Assembly: GCA_002162685.1 (NCBI GenBank)
Contig: MAAQ01000020.1
Span: 124,001 to 188,000 of the forward strand
Direction: 5' to 3'
Origin: Flavobacteriales bacterium 33_180_T64
Lineage (GTDB): Bacteria > Bacteroidota > Bacteroidia > Flavobacteriales > Flavobacteriaceae
Length of the DNA stretch: 64,000 nt
The notes beneath the pieces are model-generated. The model searched no databases. It had not been told where the DNA came from and worked only from the letters and a program-made list of their open reading frames with translations. Position 1 is the stretch's first letter. The number at the start of each line of letters is the position of its first letter. Made by a program: the position numbers and the translations under genes. This document shows positions 43,527 to 53,578 of the stretch, piece by piece.

Positions 43527-44783
43527 ATGTTTGCACTTGTAGATTGTAATAATTTCTATGCGTCTTGTGAACGTGTTTTTAATCCTAATTTACAAGGAAT
43601 ACCAATTGCTATTCTTAGTAATAATGATGGTTGTGTGATTTCACGTAGCGACGAAGCTAAAATTATTGGCTTGCCAATGGGAGCTCCTATTTTTAAATGG
43701 GAAAATTTCTGTAAAGCAAATCAGATACAAGTATTATCGTCTAATTATCCTTTGTATGGTGACATGAGTAGTCGCGTAATGACCCTATTAAAACAGTTTA
43801 CACCAGATGTTGAGGTTTATAGTATAGATGAAGCTTTTTTAGAATTTAAAGGCTTTAATCATTATGATTTTGATGACTACGGAAATGAGATGAGAGTACG
43901 TATTCTAAAATGGACGGGTATTCCTACCTGTGTTGGTGTTGCTCCAACCAAAGCTTTGTCTAAAGTGGCAAATAAAGTGGCTCGGAAGTTCCCAGATGAG
44001 ACCAAAGGTGTATATGTTATAGATTCTGAAGACAAACGAATCAAAGCCTTAAAATGGATAAAAATTGGAGATGTTTGGGGAATAGGTAGAGGCTTGCAAA
44101 AGCGATTAAAAGCGAAAGGGTGTAAAACTGCTTATGACTTCACACAGCTTTCCGATGATTGGGTTCGTAAAACGTTTTCAATTACCGAATGGAAGTTGAA
44201 AAAAGACTTAGAAGGGAATTCTAAAATCCTATTGGATGAACCTAAAAATAAACGTGCCATAGCAACTACACGAAGTTTTGAGTATACATATTCAGATATT
44301 GAAGATATAAAAGAACGCATCTCAACGTTTGCTAGTAGTTGTGCCGAAAAATTGCGAAAACAAGGTTCTAGTTGTCATATGATTATTGTAATATTGAGTA
44401 GTGATAGGCATAAAAAAGATTTAGAGCAACATCGCGCAAGTAAAAGTGTGAGTTTATCTTATCCAACAAATTCTTCTTTAATCATAAGTAATTGTGCTGT
44501 TAGTGCAGTTATGTCTATTTTTAAAACAGGGATAAAGTATAAAAGAGCGGGAGTAATCGTTACAGGATTAGTGCCAACAGATAATCATCAATTGCATTTA
44601 TTTGATTCTGAGAATCCAAAACACCAGCCTTTGATGAAATCTATAGATCGTATGAACACAAAATATAAAAGTCATAAAGTTAAATTAGGCAGTCAAGATT
44701 TAAAGCGTACTTGGAAAATGCGTCAAGAGCGATTGTCACCAAAGTATACCACGAATATTAACGATATTATTGTAGTAAAATGA
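43527..44783 (+). CDS. umuC: Y-family DNA polymerase V catalytic subunit UmuC
   Basis: A 418-residue translesion polymerase. The active-site motifs are intact: ALVDCNNFYASCERVFNP at the N-terminus (catalytic Asp6), then VYSIDEAFLEF with the Asp-Glu pair. GVAPTKALSKVANKVARKF and WGIGRGLQKRLKAKG (the HhH region) follow, and the C-terminal little-finger domain and RPW-like tail are present. It copies past damaged bases during SOS repair. It overlaps umuD by 4 bases (ATGA), with umuC first, the opposite of the E. coli order. Confidence 0.95.
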   Translation: MFALVDCNNFYASCERVFNPNLQGIPIAILSNNDGCVISRSDEAKIIGLPMGAPIFKWENFCKANQIQVLSSNYPLYGDMSSRVMTLLKQFTPDVEVYSIDEAFLEFKGFNHYDFDDYGNEMRVRILKWTGIPTCVGVAPTKALSKVANKVARKFPDETKGVYVIDSEDKRIKALKWIKIGDVWGIGRGLQKRLKAKGCKTAYDFTQLSDDWVRKTFSITEWKLKKDLEGNSKILLDEPKNKRAIATTRSFEYTYSDIEDIKERISTFASSCAEKLRKQGSSCHMIIVILSSDRHKKDLEQHRASKSVSLSYPTNSSLIISNCAVSAVMSIFKTGIKYKRAGVIVTGLVPTDNHQLHLFDSENPKHQPLMKSIDRMNTKYKSHKVKLGSQDLKRTWKMRQERLSPKYTTNINDIIVVK

Positions 44784-45220
44784 TAAAAAATAACTCAGGA
44801 AGTTTAGCTTTCTTTACACCCGAAACCATTGATGGCGCTGCAGCGCAATTTTTTGATGCTGGAATTTCTGCTGGATTCCCATCTCCAGCCGATGATTTTA
44901 AAGAACAGCGTTTATCGTTAGACGAAGAACTTGTTAAAAACAAAGAAGCGACATTTTATGCTCGTGTTAGTGGACAATCAATGATTGGAGCTGGATTAGA
45001 AGATAATGATCTGTTGGTGATAGATAGAAGTTTAGAGCCCGCAAACAACAAAATAGCAGTTTGTTTTTTAGATGGTGAATTTACGGTAAAGCGTTTACGT
45101 GTTTCTAATGAGGAAGTATGGTTACAACCAGAAAACCCAAGCTACCCAATTATAAATATTACAGAAGAGAATAATTTTTTAATTTGGGGTATTGTGACTA
45201 ATGTGATTAAGAAGGTGTAA
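44780..45220 (+). CDS. umuD: UmuD-like autoproteolytic subunit
   Basis: A 146-residue LexA/UmuD-fold protein. The cleavage site is Ala31-Gly32 in FDAGISAGFPSP, and the Ser67/Lys104 dyad lies in VSGQSMIGAG and GEFTVKRL. There is no N-terminal HTH domain, which separates it from LexA. After RecA-stimulated self-cleavage the product should activate the UmuC polymerase. Its start lies within the last codons of umuC, so production is probably coupled to umuC. A strong terminator follows. Confidence 0.95.
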   Translation: MIKNNSGSLAFFTPETIDGAAAQFFDAGISAGFPSPADDFKEQRLSLDEELVKNKEATFYARVSGQSMIGAGLEDNDLLVIDRSLEPANNKIAVCFLDGEFTVKRLRVSNEEVWLQPENPSYPIINITEENNFLIWGIVTNVIKKV

Positions 45221-45233
45221 TGTTTAGCTAATA

Positions 45234-45273
45234 ATAAAAAAAGGCCAAACATTTAATATTTGGCCTTTTTTTA
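45234..45273. terminator. Bidirectional intrinsic terminator between umuD and atpC
   Basis: The stem aaggccaaa (45241-45249)/tttggcctt (45259-45267), extended by A and T runs on either side, serves both convergent transcripts. Confidence 0.88.
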
Positions 45274-45292
45274 TATGTAAATAAAATAATGT

Positions 45293-45568
45293 CTAGTCTG
45301 CTAAAACAATTACTTTATTGTCTTTCATTTCAATTGTCCCAGAAGTGATTGGTAGCCAAAATCCTTTATCCGTTTTGTTGAATAATGATTCAACCTCTTC
45401 TTCTAAAGTAATATTCCCGTTAATTTTAACGTTACCTTCTTTTAATAAAGAGATGATAGGAGCGTGATTATTTAACATTTCAAACTCACCCATTACACCT
45501 GGTACAGTAACACTAGTTACTTCTCCGCTAAATAATTTAGCTTCTGGTGATACAATTTCTAAAAGCAT
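45293..45568 (-). CDS. atpC: ATP synthase F1 epsilon subunit, short form
   Basis: A 91-residue protein matching the N-terminal beta-barrel of the epsilon subunit (MLLEIVSPEAKLFSGEVTSV through IEMKDNKVIVLAD). The C-terminal two-helix regulatory domain of the usual 130-140-residue epsilon is absent; short forms are usual in Bacteroidetes. Without these helices the inhibition of ATP hydrolysis by epsilon cannot occur. It follows atpD by 17 bases. Confidence 0.93.
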   Translation of the reverse strand: MLLEIVSPEAKLFSGEVTSVTVPGVMGEFEMLNNHAPIISLLKEGNVKINGNITLEEEVESLFNKTDKGFWLPITSGTIEMKDNKVIVLAD

Positions 45569-45585
45569 GTTTCTGTAAATTTAGA

Positions 45586-47097
<1,512 letters not shown>

Positions 47098-47151
47098 TTA
47101 TGTGTTTAATGTTTAGATATTTCAATTGAAAAACATTCGTTTTTCGCGCTG

Positions 47152-47159
47152 CAAAGATA
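47152..47159 (-). promoter_or_regulatory. -7 promoter element for atpDC
   Basis: Reads TATCTTTG on the minus strand, about 57 bases from the atpD start. No TTG was found at the usual distance. Confidence 0.5.
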
Positions 47160-47208
47160 TATTTTTTTAATTGAAAACTAAAGTAAATTTTGATGCTTTT
47201 TTGTGTAT

Positions 47209-47241
47209 AAAAAAACACCCTCAAACTGAGGGTGTTTTTTA
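47209..47241. terminator. Intrinsic terminator after the TonB-receptor/GDSL operon
   Basis: A near-perfect 14-bp stem (aaaaaacaccctca/tgagggtgtttttt) with an aac loop. It lies just behind the GDSL gene stop and works on the minus strand; its symmetry would also stop plus-strand reads. Confidence 0.88.
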
Positions 47242-47263
47242 TATGGTATTCTATATTGTTTTA

Positions 47264-48730
47264 TTATAATGTAGGCCCATAATTAGTTGGTAAAAGACCA
47301 GCTGCAGGTGCACTACCAGACGCTATGAAATTAGATCCAAAAGCAGCATCCATTGCTACTAAAAATTCTCTAGCCATTAATCCATAACCTCTTGCTGTTA
47401 AATGCACACCATCAAGACTTACCAAGCCTCCAAAAACTAAGTCAGTAGTCATTGTATAGTCATCATAAGGGTACCCAATAGTAGCTGCTTGTTCTAGAAC
47501 TGCTCTTAAATCTGCAACAGCAACATTTGGATTTGCGTCAGCTACAGATTGAATTGTTGAGTTATAAGCTGCTGTTGCAGTTGCTATTGAAGCCTGTTCT
47601 TCTGGAGTTAATACCCATTTATCTTCTAATTGAATTTGAGTCCCGTAACCTTGTGGAATTAATGAAGCTAAAGGTAGCACAAATAAATCTGCGGATGTAG
47701 ATTGTCTAAAACTAGGAATTCCGAAAGACGTTAAATCTGTTAATGCCTCATCTATTAGGACCATAGTATTTGATTCAGATTCTTCAAACACAATAGTTCT
47801 AGTTGCAGCTTCTTCAGCAGTAAGTAGACCATTTGCTAAAGCGAATTGCAATCCACCATTATATGTCGCATAACCTGCATTTAATGCGCCAGCTGTAGCA
47901 GCGTCTAAAGGAATAGGGTTATGAGATATAGAAGTAAAATGCGATAAGCTTGTAATATCTGGTACTGTAGTTACAACGCCTTTAGCTCCATTTTGAGTTA
48001 ATGCGGTAACCATTACACTAAATGATTGGGCGAAAACATTTGGATCTGTAATATCGTTAATACCATAAGTCAATGGGTTTATATTGCCTGTTTGGTCCAC
48101 ACCAACTCCACCAGAAGTTGCATAACTCAATACATCATTACCTCCAATTTCTGATAATGTGAAAAAGGTAGGACTTTGTGTTAAAGCATCTCCTAGCATA
48201 GATGCTGTAGGAGAAGAAGCCATACGCCCAAAATAAGGATTTAGTGCGCCATAGCCTTCAAAAGGGATATGAAAACTTTTAGCTCCAGGGACACCTACAT
48301 TGTTAAAAGTTCCTCCTAAGTTATTAGTAGCTTCTGTTGTTGACATACCAGGTAAAACAGCAGGTCCAGCGCCATTAAAAAATAATCTTGGCCCAAAACT
48401 TCCATCAGGAGCAGGCATGCCATTAAATAGTAGCCCTCCTATATTATCATTCATTAATGGTTGTGAAAAACTCCCGCCTCCAGCTTTTGCAAATTGAGTT
48501 GCTAGTTGATTAGGAAACGAATTTTCTTGACCAGCAATAAATAATGCATTGTCTGTAAAACCAGCAGTAAAAGACGCTCCTACAGCAACATAGTTTGATA
48601 AATCAAGTGATCCTACTGTTAATTCAGGAAGTACAACTGCGTCTTCAGACATGTCAAAATCTTCTTCATCGTTACATGCTGTAAAGCCTATAAGAACGGT
48701 AGAAAGTAATATGTATTTTATAGTTTTCAT
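47264..48730 (-). CDS. SGNH/GDSL-type lipase-like lipoprotein
   Basis: A 488-residue lipoprotein (lipobox FTAC, Cys19) with an SGNH hydrolase fold. The block I motif is GASFTAG with Ser53, block III is GGND with Asn198, and block V is DGVHLTARGYG with the Asp-His pair, so the catalytic residues are complete. It should hydrolyse esters at the outer membrane. The gene starts 11 bases after the TonB-receptor gene; the pair resembles an uptake system in which an esterase takes the place of a SusD-like binding lipoprotein. Substrate unknown. Confidence 0.85.
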   Translation of the reverse strand: MKTIKYILLSTVLIGFTACNDEEDFDMSEDAVVLPELTVGSLDLSNYVAVGASFTAGFTDNALFIAGQENSFPNQLATQFAKAGGGSFSQPLMNDNIGGLLFNGMPAPDGSFGPRLFFNGAGPAVLPGMSTTEATNNLGGTFNNVGVPGAKSFHIPFEGYGALNPYFGRMASSPTASMLGDALTQSPTFFTLSEIGGNDVLSYATSGGVGVDQTGNINPLTYGINDITDPNVFAQSFSVMVTALTQNGAKGVVTTVPDITSLSHFTSISHNPIPLDAATAGALNAGYATYNGGLQFALANGLLTAEEAATRTIVFEESESNTMVLIDEALTDLTSFGIPSFRQSTSADLFVLPLASLIPQGYGTQIQLEDKWVLTPEEQASIATATAAYNSTIQSVADANPNVAVADLRAVLEQAATIGYPYDDYTMTTDLVFGGLVSLDGVHLTARGYGLMAREFLVAMDAAFGSNFIASGSAPAAGLLPTNYGPTL

Positions 48731-48741
48731 TGTTGTAATTT

Positions 48742-51528
48742 TTATAAGTTATTAATTGTCCATGAAGCATAATACATAGATCCTATAAATCCAGTACCAA
48801 AGGCAGTGAAGTATTCATTACCTGTTAGGTTAGTTGCACCTACTTTAAAAGACGATTTTAAGCTCGGTATTCTATAATTGATTTGAGCATCTACAACATG
48901 AAATTCAGGTACTACACCATTTCCAAAAGTTGCTTCCCAGAAATAATCATCACTAAATCTGTATGCAACATTAAACCCAAAGTTTTTAAATAAATTAGTA
49001 TTCCCAAATGAAGCTTTGAATTTATGTTCTGGTGTATTAAAATTGGTTTGAAAATCAGGGTTAGCTTCTTGATCAAAATCTAACTTAGTATATGTATAAC
49101 TTCCACCTAAGTCAAAATTCTTGAAGACTTTAGTCGATAATCCAATAGAAGCTCCATATGAATTAATATCAGCATCAGAGTTTGTATACCCACTATATGC
49201 TTGGAAATCTCCATTAGATATTGCGGCAACTGATAATGCTCCATCACCAACAGTACCATAATAAGGAGCAATCACTACTTCTTGAGAGATAAAGTCTTCA
49301 TATTTGTTATAATATGTACTAAAATCAACAATTAAATTGCTGAATTTCCCACGGTATCCAATTTCAAATGATGTTACTTGTTCAGGCTTAACTAAATCAG
49401 GATTTGAAACCACAAGATCTGCAGGGTTTCCTGATACGCCTAAGGCTTCTACTGAACTAAGTGTATAAGAATTAGTATAGGCAGCAGTTCCTGTTTGAGT
49501 AATTACTGCTGGTTGACCTAATGCTTGTCCGCCACCACTAACACCAAAATTTCTTGAGTATCGTTCTAAATTATCAGGAGCAGAACCAACTAAAATAGCT
49601 CTACCTGCATCTAAACCAATAAATAAATCTTGTGTTGTAGGGTTTCTAAAACCTGTTTGAACAGAAGCTCTTATATTGTGATTTTTATTAACTGAAAGTC
49701 CGGCAGATAATCTAGGAGAAAAGAAGCCATCAAAAAACTCTGACTTATCATAACGAACAGATCCTGTAAGCTTTAATTCCATTATTTCGTTAATTTCTAA
49801 ATTCTTTTGTATTTGCGTATAAATACCAAATTCAGAATAATCAATTGAACCATCTGTATCTGTATAAATTGTTCCGCCAGAATTTAAACTATATCTTCTA
49901 TAAGACCCTCCAACTTGGATATCGGCAACATCAGTTAAATGACTAAAGTTATAATTACCATCTGCATGATAATATTTGGAAGCATCTTGAAATTTAGATC
50001 CTTGAGATAAATCAGGATTAGCTACCGATTGGTTAAATGCAGATTGAAACTCGGGAGATCCTGGTTCAAAACGACCCGTTTCTGCTGTTGCTCTTCCTAC
50101 AGCATGTGCCGCTTCGTTTGTAGCTCCAGCTAATGTTGCTTGAACGTAAGCACCAGTATATTCACCAAACCAAGTATTATCATCTTTCCATGCTCTGTTA
50201 ATATTAATACCAGTAAATACCATATCATAAGAATCTCCTGCTTTATCAGCAACGACATAACCTCTTAAGAAGAAATTATCATTTCTAACTTCAAGTTTAT
50301 GTTGTTCTTGGAAGAATCCTTTAATATTGTATCTATTTGTTCCTTGATAGATTGTTGATCCTGTACCAACTTTACCTACATAAGACAACTCTAAGCTTTT
50401 ACCTTCTATTGGGCGAAAAAATAAGCCCCAATCTGCTTTAATGCTTTCAGCATTATAATTTGTTAATTCACGTTCATTATATCCTGTTCTACTTACATTT
50501 ACAGAAGGGACTAATGCATTTGCACCAGCAGGTAAAATACCTAAGCCTTCTAATGTAACCGCTACATCCTTAATATCTGTAGATACCTCATCACCATATA
50601 CATTGATACCGTTATAGTTTAAGTTTGTCGCTCTCGTTCCTCCAGGTGTATCGCTATCAACTTCACTAGTTGCAGCCCAATCGGTTCCTTTAAGGTAACC
50701 AAAATTGATCTTAGCGGCGAACTTCTCACTGAACTTGTAGGCTGCACGGAATCCTAAATCGGTATAGTTATTATCTCCAGCAGCTTCTTGAGATGTGATA
50801 CCAGTTTTGATGTATCCACTAATACCTTGATGATCAAATGGATTTTTACTTCTCATAAATAAAATTCCATTAAATGCATTTGCACCATATAATGCAGATG
50901 AGGCACCGGGAAGTAACTCTACACTTAGTACATCAGTTTCAGTCATACCAACTAAATTACCAATAGGGAAATTTAAGGCCGGAGTTGAATTATCCATGCC
51001 ATCAATTAATTGCATAAATCGCGTATTGGCAAAGGTTGCAAAACCTCTTGTGTTAATAGATTTAAAGGTTAAACTGTTCGTGTTAACATCTACGCCTTTA
51101 AGGTTTTCTAAACCGCCATAAAAATCTGCAGATGCTGTATTCTTTATTTCTTTAAGACCAAAACGCTCTACCGTAACTGGAGATTCAAATATACGTTCTG
51201 GAGTTCTAGAAGCAGAGATAACAATTTCATCTAATGAAGTTCCTTCTGCCATAATAATGTCAATGGATTGAGGATTTGTTGTTACTTCTTTTGTTACTGT
51301 TTCAAAACCAACACTGCTCACTTGTATTGAAAAAGGAGGGTCTTGATTTACTAATAAGGTATAGTTTCCATCGAAATCTGAAATTGTACCTGTAGTTGTT
51401 CCAACAACAATAATATTGGCTCCAGGTAAAGGGATACCATTATTGTCTGTGACTTTACCATTCACTGTTGTTTGTGCAAAAGTAAACACACAACAAAACA
51501 GCATCATAATTTTGAAAATTGTCTTCAT
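48742..51528 (-). CDS. TonB-dependent receptor with CarboxypepD-reg-like domain
   Basis: A 928-residue outer-membrane receptor. After a signal peptide (IFKIMMLFCCVFTFAQ) is a carboxypeptidase-regulatory-like domain (about 20-100; GKVTDNNGIPLPGANI), then LDEIVISASRTPERIFESPV (TonB box and plug start), the plug (INTRGFATFANTRFMQLIDG) and a large barrel. The last strand reads YYASWTINNL, ending in an unusual Leu instead of the aromatic residue common in such barrels. It is probably cotranscribed with the GDSL lipoprotein 11 bases downstream, suggesting uptake of a lipid or ester-bearing ligand. Confidence 0.92.
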   Translation of the reverse strand: MKTIFKIMMLFCCVFTFAQTTVNGKVTDNNGIPLPGANIIVVGTTTGTISDFDGNYTLLVNQDPPFSIQVSSVGFETVTKEVTTNPQSIDIIMAEGTSLDEIVISASRTPERIFESPVTVERFGLKEIKNTASADFYGGLENLKGVDVNTNSLTFKSINTRGFATFANTRFMQLIDGMDNSTPALNFPIGNLVGMTETDVLSVELLPGASSALYGANAFNGILFMRSKNPFDHQGISGYIKTGITSQEAAGDNNYTDLGFRAAYKFSEKFAAKINFGYLKGTDWAATSEVDSDTPGGTRATNLNYNGINVYGDEVSTDIKDVAVTLEGLGILPAGANALVPSVNVSRTGYNERELTNYNAESIKADWGLFFRPIEGKSLELSYVGKVGTGSTIYQGTNRYNIKGFFQEQHKLEVRNDNFFLRGYVVADKAGDSYDMVFTGININRAWKDDNTWFGEYTGAYVQATLAGATNEAAHAVGRATAETGRFEPGSPEFQSAFNQSVANPDLSQGSKFQDASKYYHADGNYNFSHLTDVADIQVGGSYRRYSLNSGGTIYTDTDGSIDYSEFGIYTQIQKNLEINEIMELKLTGSVRYDKSEFFDGFFSPRLSAGLSVNKNHNIRASVQTGFRNPTTQDLFIGLDAGRAILVGSAPDNLERYSRNFGVSGGGQALGQPAVITQTGTAAYTNSYTLSSVEALGVSGNPADLVVSNPDLVKPEQVTSFEIGYRGKFSNLIVDFSTYYNKYEDFISQEVVIAPYYGTVGDGALSVAAISNGDFQAYSGYTNSDADINSYGASIGLSTKVFKNFDLGGSYTYTKLDFDQEANPDFQTNFNTPEHKFKASFGNTNLFKNFGFNVAYRFSDDYFWEATFGNGVVPEFHVVDAQINYRIPSLKSSFKVGATNLTGNEYFTAFGTGFIGSMYYASWTINNL

Positions 51529-51661
51529 TTTAGGGAATTAGTTAAATTAATTAAAGCAATATAAATAATTATATGATACTGAAATGAAAAAAACCATAAA
51601 AATTATGCGTGCATAATAGTTTTTTAACAAAAAAGACAGTTATAAATTTAGTTTTTTACAT

Positions 51662-51707
51662 AAAAAAGAGCTGAAAATGAAATATATACATTTTTAGCTC
51701 TTTTTTA
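51662..51707. terminator. Intrinsic terminator of glmS
   Basis: An 18-bp stem (aaaaaagagctgaaaatg/catttttagctctttttt, with one G-T pair) around a nine-base loop, 19 bases from the glmS stop. On the minus strand the arm ends in a T-run. Confidence 0.8.
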
Positions 51708-51725
51708 TTTATGATGAAAGTTTCT

Positions 51726-53573
51726 TTATTCTACCGTAACAGCTTTTGCAAGATTACGAGGTTGGTCTACATTTTTCCCTAACATTAATGCAATGTGATA
51801 AGAGAGCAATTGTAAAGGGATTGTCGTTAATAAAGGAGATAAAGATTCAATTGTCTCTGGTACTTCAATTACATGATCTGCCAATTCTTTAACCTGTATG
51901 TCTCCTTCGGTAACAATACCTATAATTTTACCTTTACGAGATTTAATTTCTTGGATGTTACTTACAACTTTTTCATAATGGCCTTTTTTTGTTGCAATAA
52001 CAACAATTGGCATATTTTCATCAATCAAAGCTATTGGGCCATGTTTCATTTCGGCAGCAGGATAACCTTCAGCATGTATGTAAGATATCTCTTTAAGTTT
52101 TAAAGCGCCTTCTAATGCTACAGGAAAATTATAACCTCTTCCTAAATACAGAAAGTTATGTACGTCTTTATAAATAGCCGCTATAGTTTTTACATATTCA
52201 TCAGATTCTAATGCTTTTTTTACTTTATCGGGTATTAATTCTAATTCAATTAAGTTATGTCTGTAATCTGAACTGGAGATTGTCCCTTTAGCTCTAGCTA
52301 ATCGAAGTGCAATTAATGTTAAAACGGTAATTTGTGTCGTAAATGCTTTGGTTGAAGCAACTCCAATTTCTGGTCCTGCATGTGTATAAGCTCCAGCATG
52401 AGTTTCTCTTGCGATAGAAGACCCTACAACATTACAAACGCCAAAAACAAAAGCGCCTTTAGATTTAGCTAATTTGATTGCAGCAAGTGTATCGGCTGTT
52501 TCACCTGATTGAGAAATGGCGATAACAACATCGTTTTCTGTAATTATAGGATTTCTATATCTAAACTCAGAGGCGTATTCAACTTCAACTGGGATTCGAG
52601 CTAAATCTTCAAAAATGTATTCAGCAACTAACCCTGCATGCCAAGATGTACCACAAGCAACAATGATAATTCTGTCTGCATTGAGAAATCTTTTCATATT
52701 ATCTTCAACGCCTGCCATTTTTATAATGGCTTCATTGATGAGTAATCGACCTCTAAATGTATCTAGAATAGCACTAGGTTGTTCATAAATTTCTTTAAGC
52801 ATAAAATGTTCATAGCCGCCTTTTTCTATTTGCTCAAGGTTTAATTGGAGCTCCTGGATATAAGGGGCTACAAGAGAATCATCTTTGATCTTTCTTATTT
52901 TAACACCTTTGTCGCGTCTTATAATCGCCATTTCTTCATCTTCAAGATAAATAGCGTTCTTAGTATATTCAATAAAAGGTGATGCATCACTAGCTATAAA
53001 AAATTCATCTTCTCCAATACCAATAGCTAAAGGACTACCTAAGCGAGCAACAACAATTTCGTTAGGTTTGTTTTTGTCAAAAACAGCAATTGCATAAGCG
53101 CCTATTACCTGATTTAAAGCAATTTGAACAGCTTTACCTAGTTTTGTGTTTTCGTTTTTTTTAACGTCTTCAATTAGGTTAATTAATACTTCTGTATCTG
53201 TGTCGGATTTGAAAGTATAACCTCTTTTAATTAATTCTTTTTTAAGCGATTCATAGTTTTCTATGATACCATTATGAATGATAACTAAATCGCCTGAATT
53301 TGAATAATGTGGGTGTGAGTTAACGTCATTAGGGACACCATGTGTTGCCCAGCGTGTATGACCGATACCTAAAGTGCCTTTAGTGGAGATTTCTTTTTCT
53401 AACCTAGCTTCTAAATCAAGAACTTTACCTTTGGTTTTAGATAATTTAATATCAGCCCCATCATAAAGTGCTATACCCGCACTATCGTAACCTCTATATT
53501 CTAATCGTTTTAATCCTTTAAGTATTATTGGATATGCTTCTCTATGTCCAATATAGCCTACAATTCCACACAT
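51726..53573 (-). CDS. glmS: Glucosamine-fructose-6-phosphate aminotransferase
   Basis: A 615-residue enzyme making glucosamine-6-phosphate from fructose-6-phosphate and glutamine, the first step to UDP-GlcNAc. The N-terminal Cys2 (MCGIVGYIGH) is the glutaminase nucleophile. Two SIS domains follow (ACGTSWHAGLVAEYIFEDL and GRGYNFPVALEGALKLKE), and the C-terminus ends DQPRNLAKAVTVE as in other GlmS proteins. It starts 5 bases after the DUF4270 lipoprotein gene. No glmS ribozyme-like feature was found in that short gap. Confidence 0.98.
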   Translation of the reverse strand: MCGIVGYIGHREAYPIILKGLKRLEYRGYDSAGIALYDGADIKLSKTKGKVLDLEARLEKEISTKGTLGIGHTRWATHGVPNDVNSHPHYSNSGDLVIIHNGIIENYESLKKELIKRGYTFKSDTDTEVLINLIEDVKKNENTKLGKAVQIALNQVIGAYAIAVFDKNKPNEIVVARLGSPLAIGIGEDEFFIASDASPFIEYTKNAIYLEDEEMAIIRRDKGVKIRKIKDDSLVAPYIQELQLNLEQIEKGGYEHFMLKEIYEQPSAILDTFRGRLLINEAIIKMAGVEDNMKRFLNADRIIIVACGTSWHAGLVAEYIFEDLARIPVEVEYASEFRYRNPIITENDVVIAISQSGETADTLAAIKLAKSKGAFVFGVCNVVGSSIARETHAGAYTHAGPEIGVASTKAFTTQITVLTLIALRLARAKGTISSSDYRHNLIELELIPDKVKKALESDEYVKTIAAIYKDVHNFLYLGRGYNFPVALEGALKLKEISYIHAEGYPAAEMKHGPIALIDENMPIVVIATKKGHYEKVVSNIQEIKSRKGKIIGIVTEGDIQVKELADHVIEVPETIESLSPLLTTIPLQLLSYHIALMLGKNVDQPRNLAKAVTVE

Positions 53574-53578
53574 ATAAT

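Noticed and set aside
44780-45220. umuD as a LexA gene
   Set aside because: The N-terminal HTH domain is missing and it overlaps umuC.
53574-53578. glmS ribozyme upstream of glmS
   Set aside because: Only five bases separate glmS from the DUF4270 gene, leaving no room.
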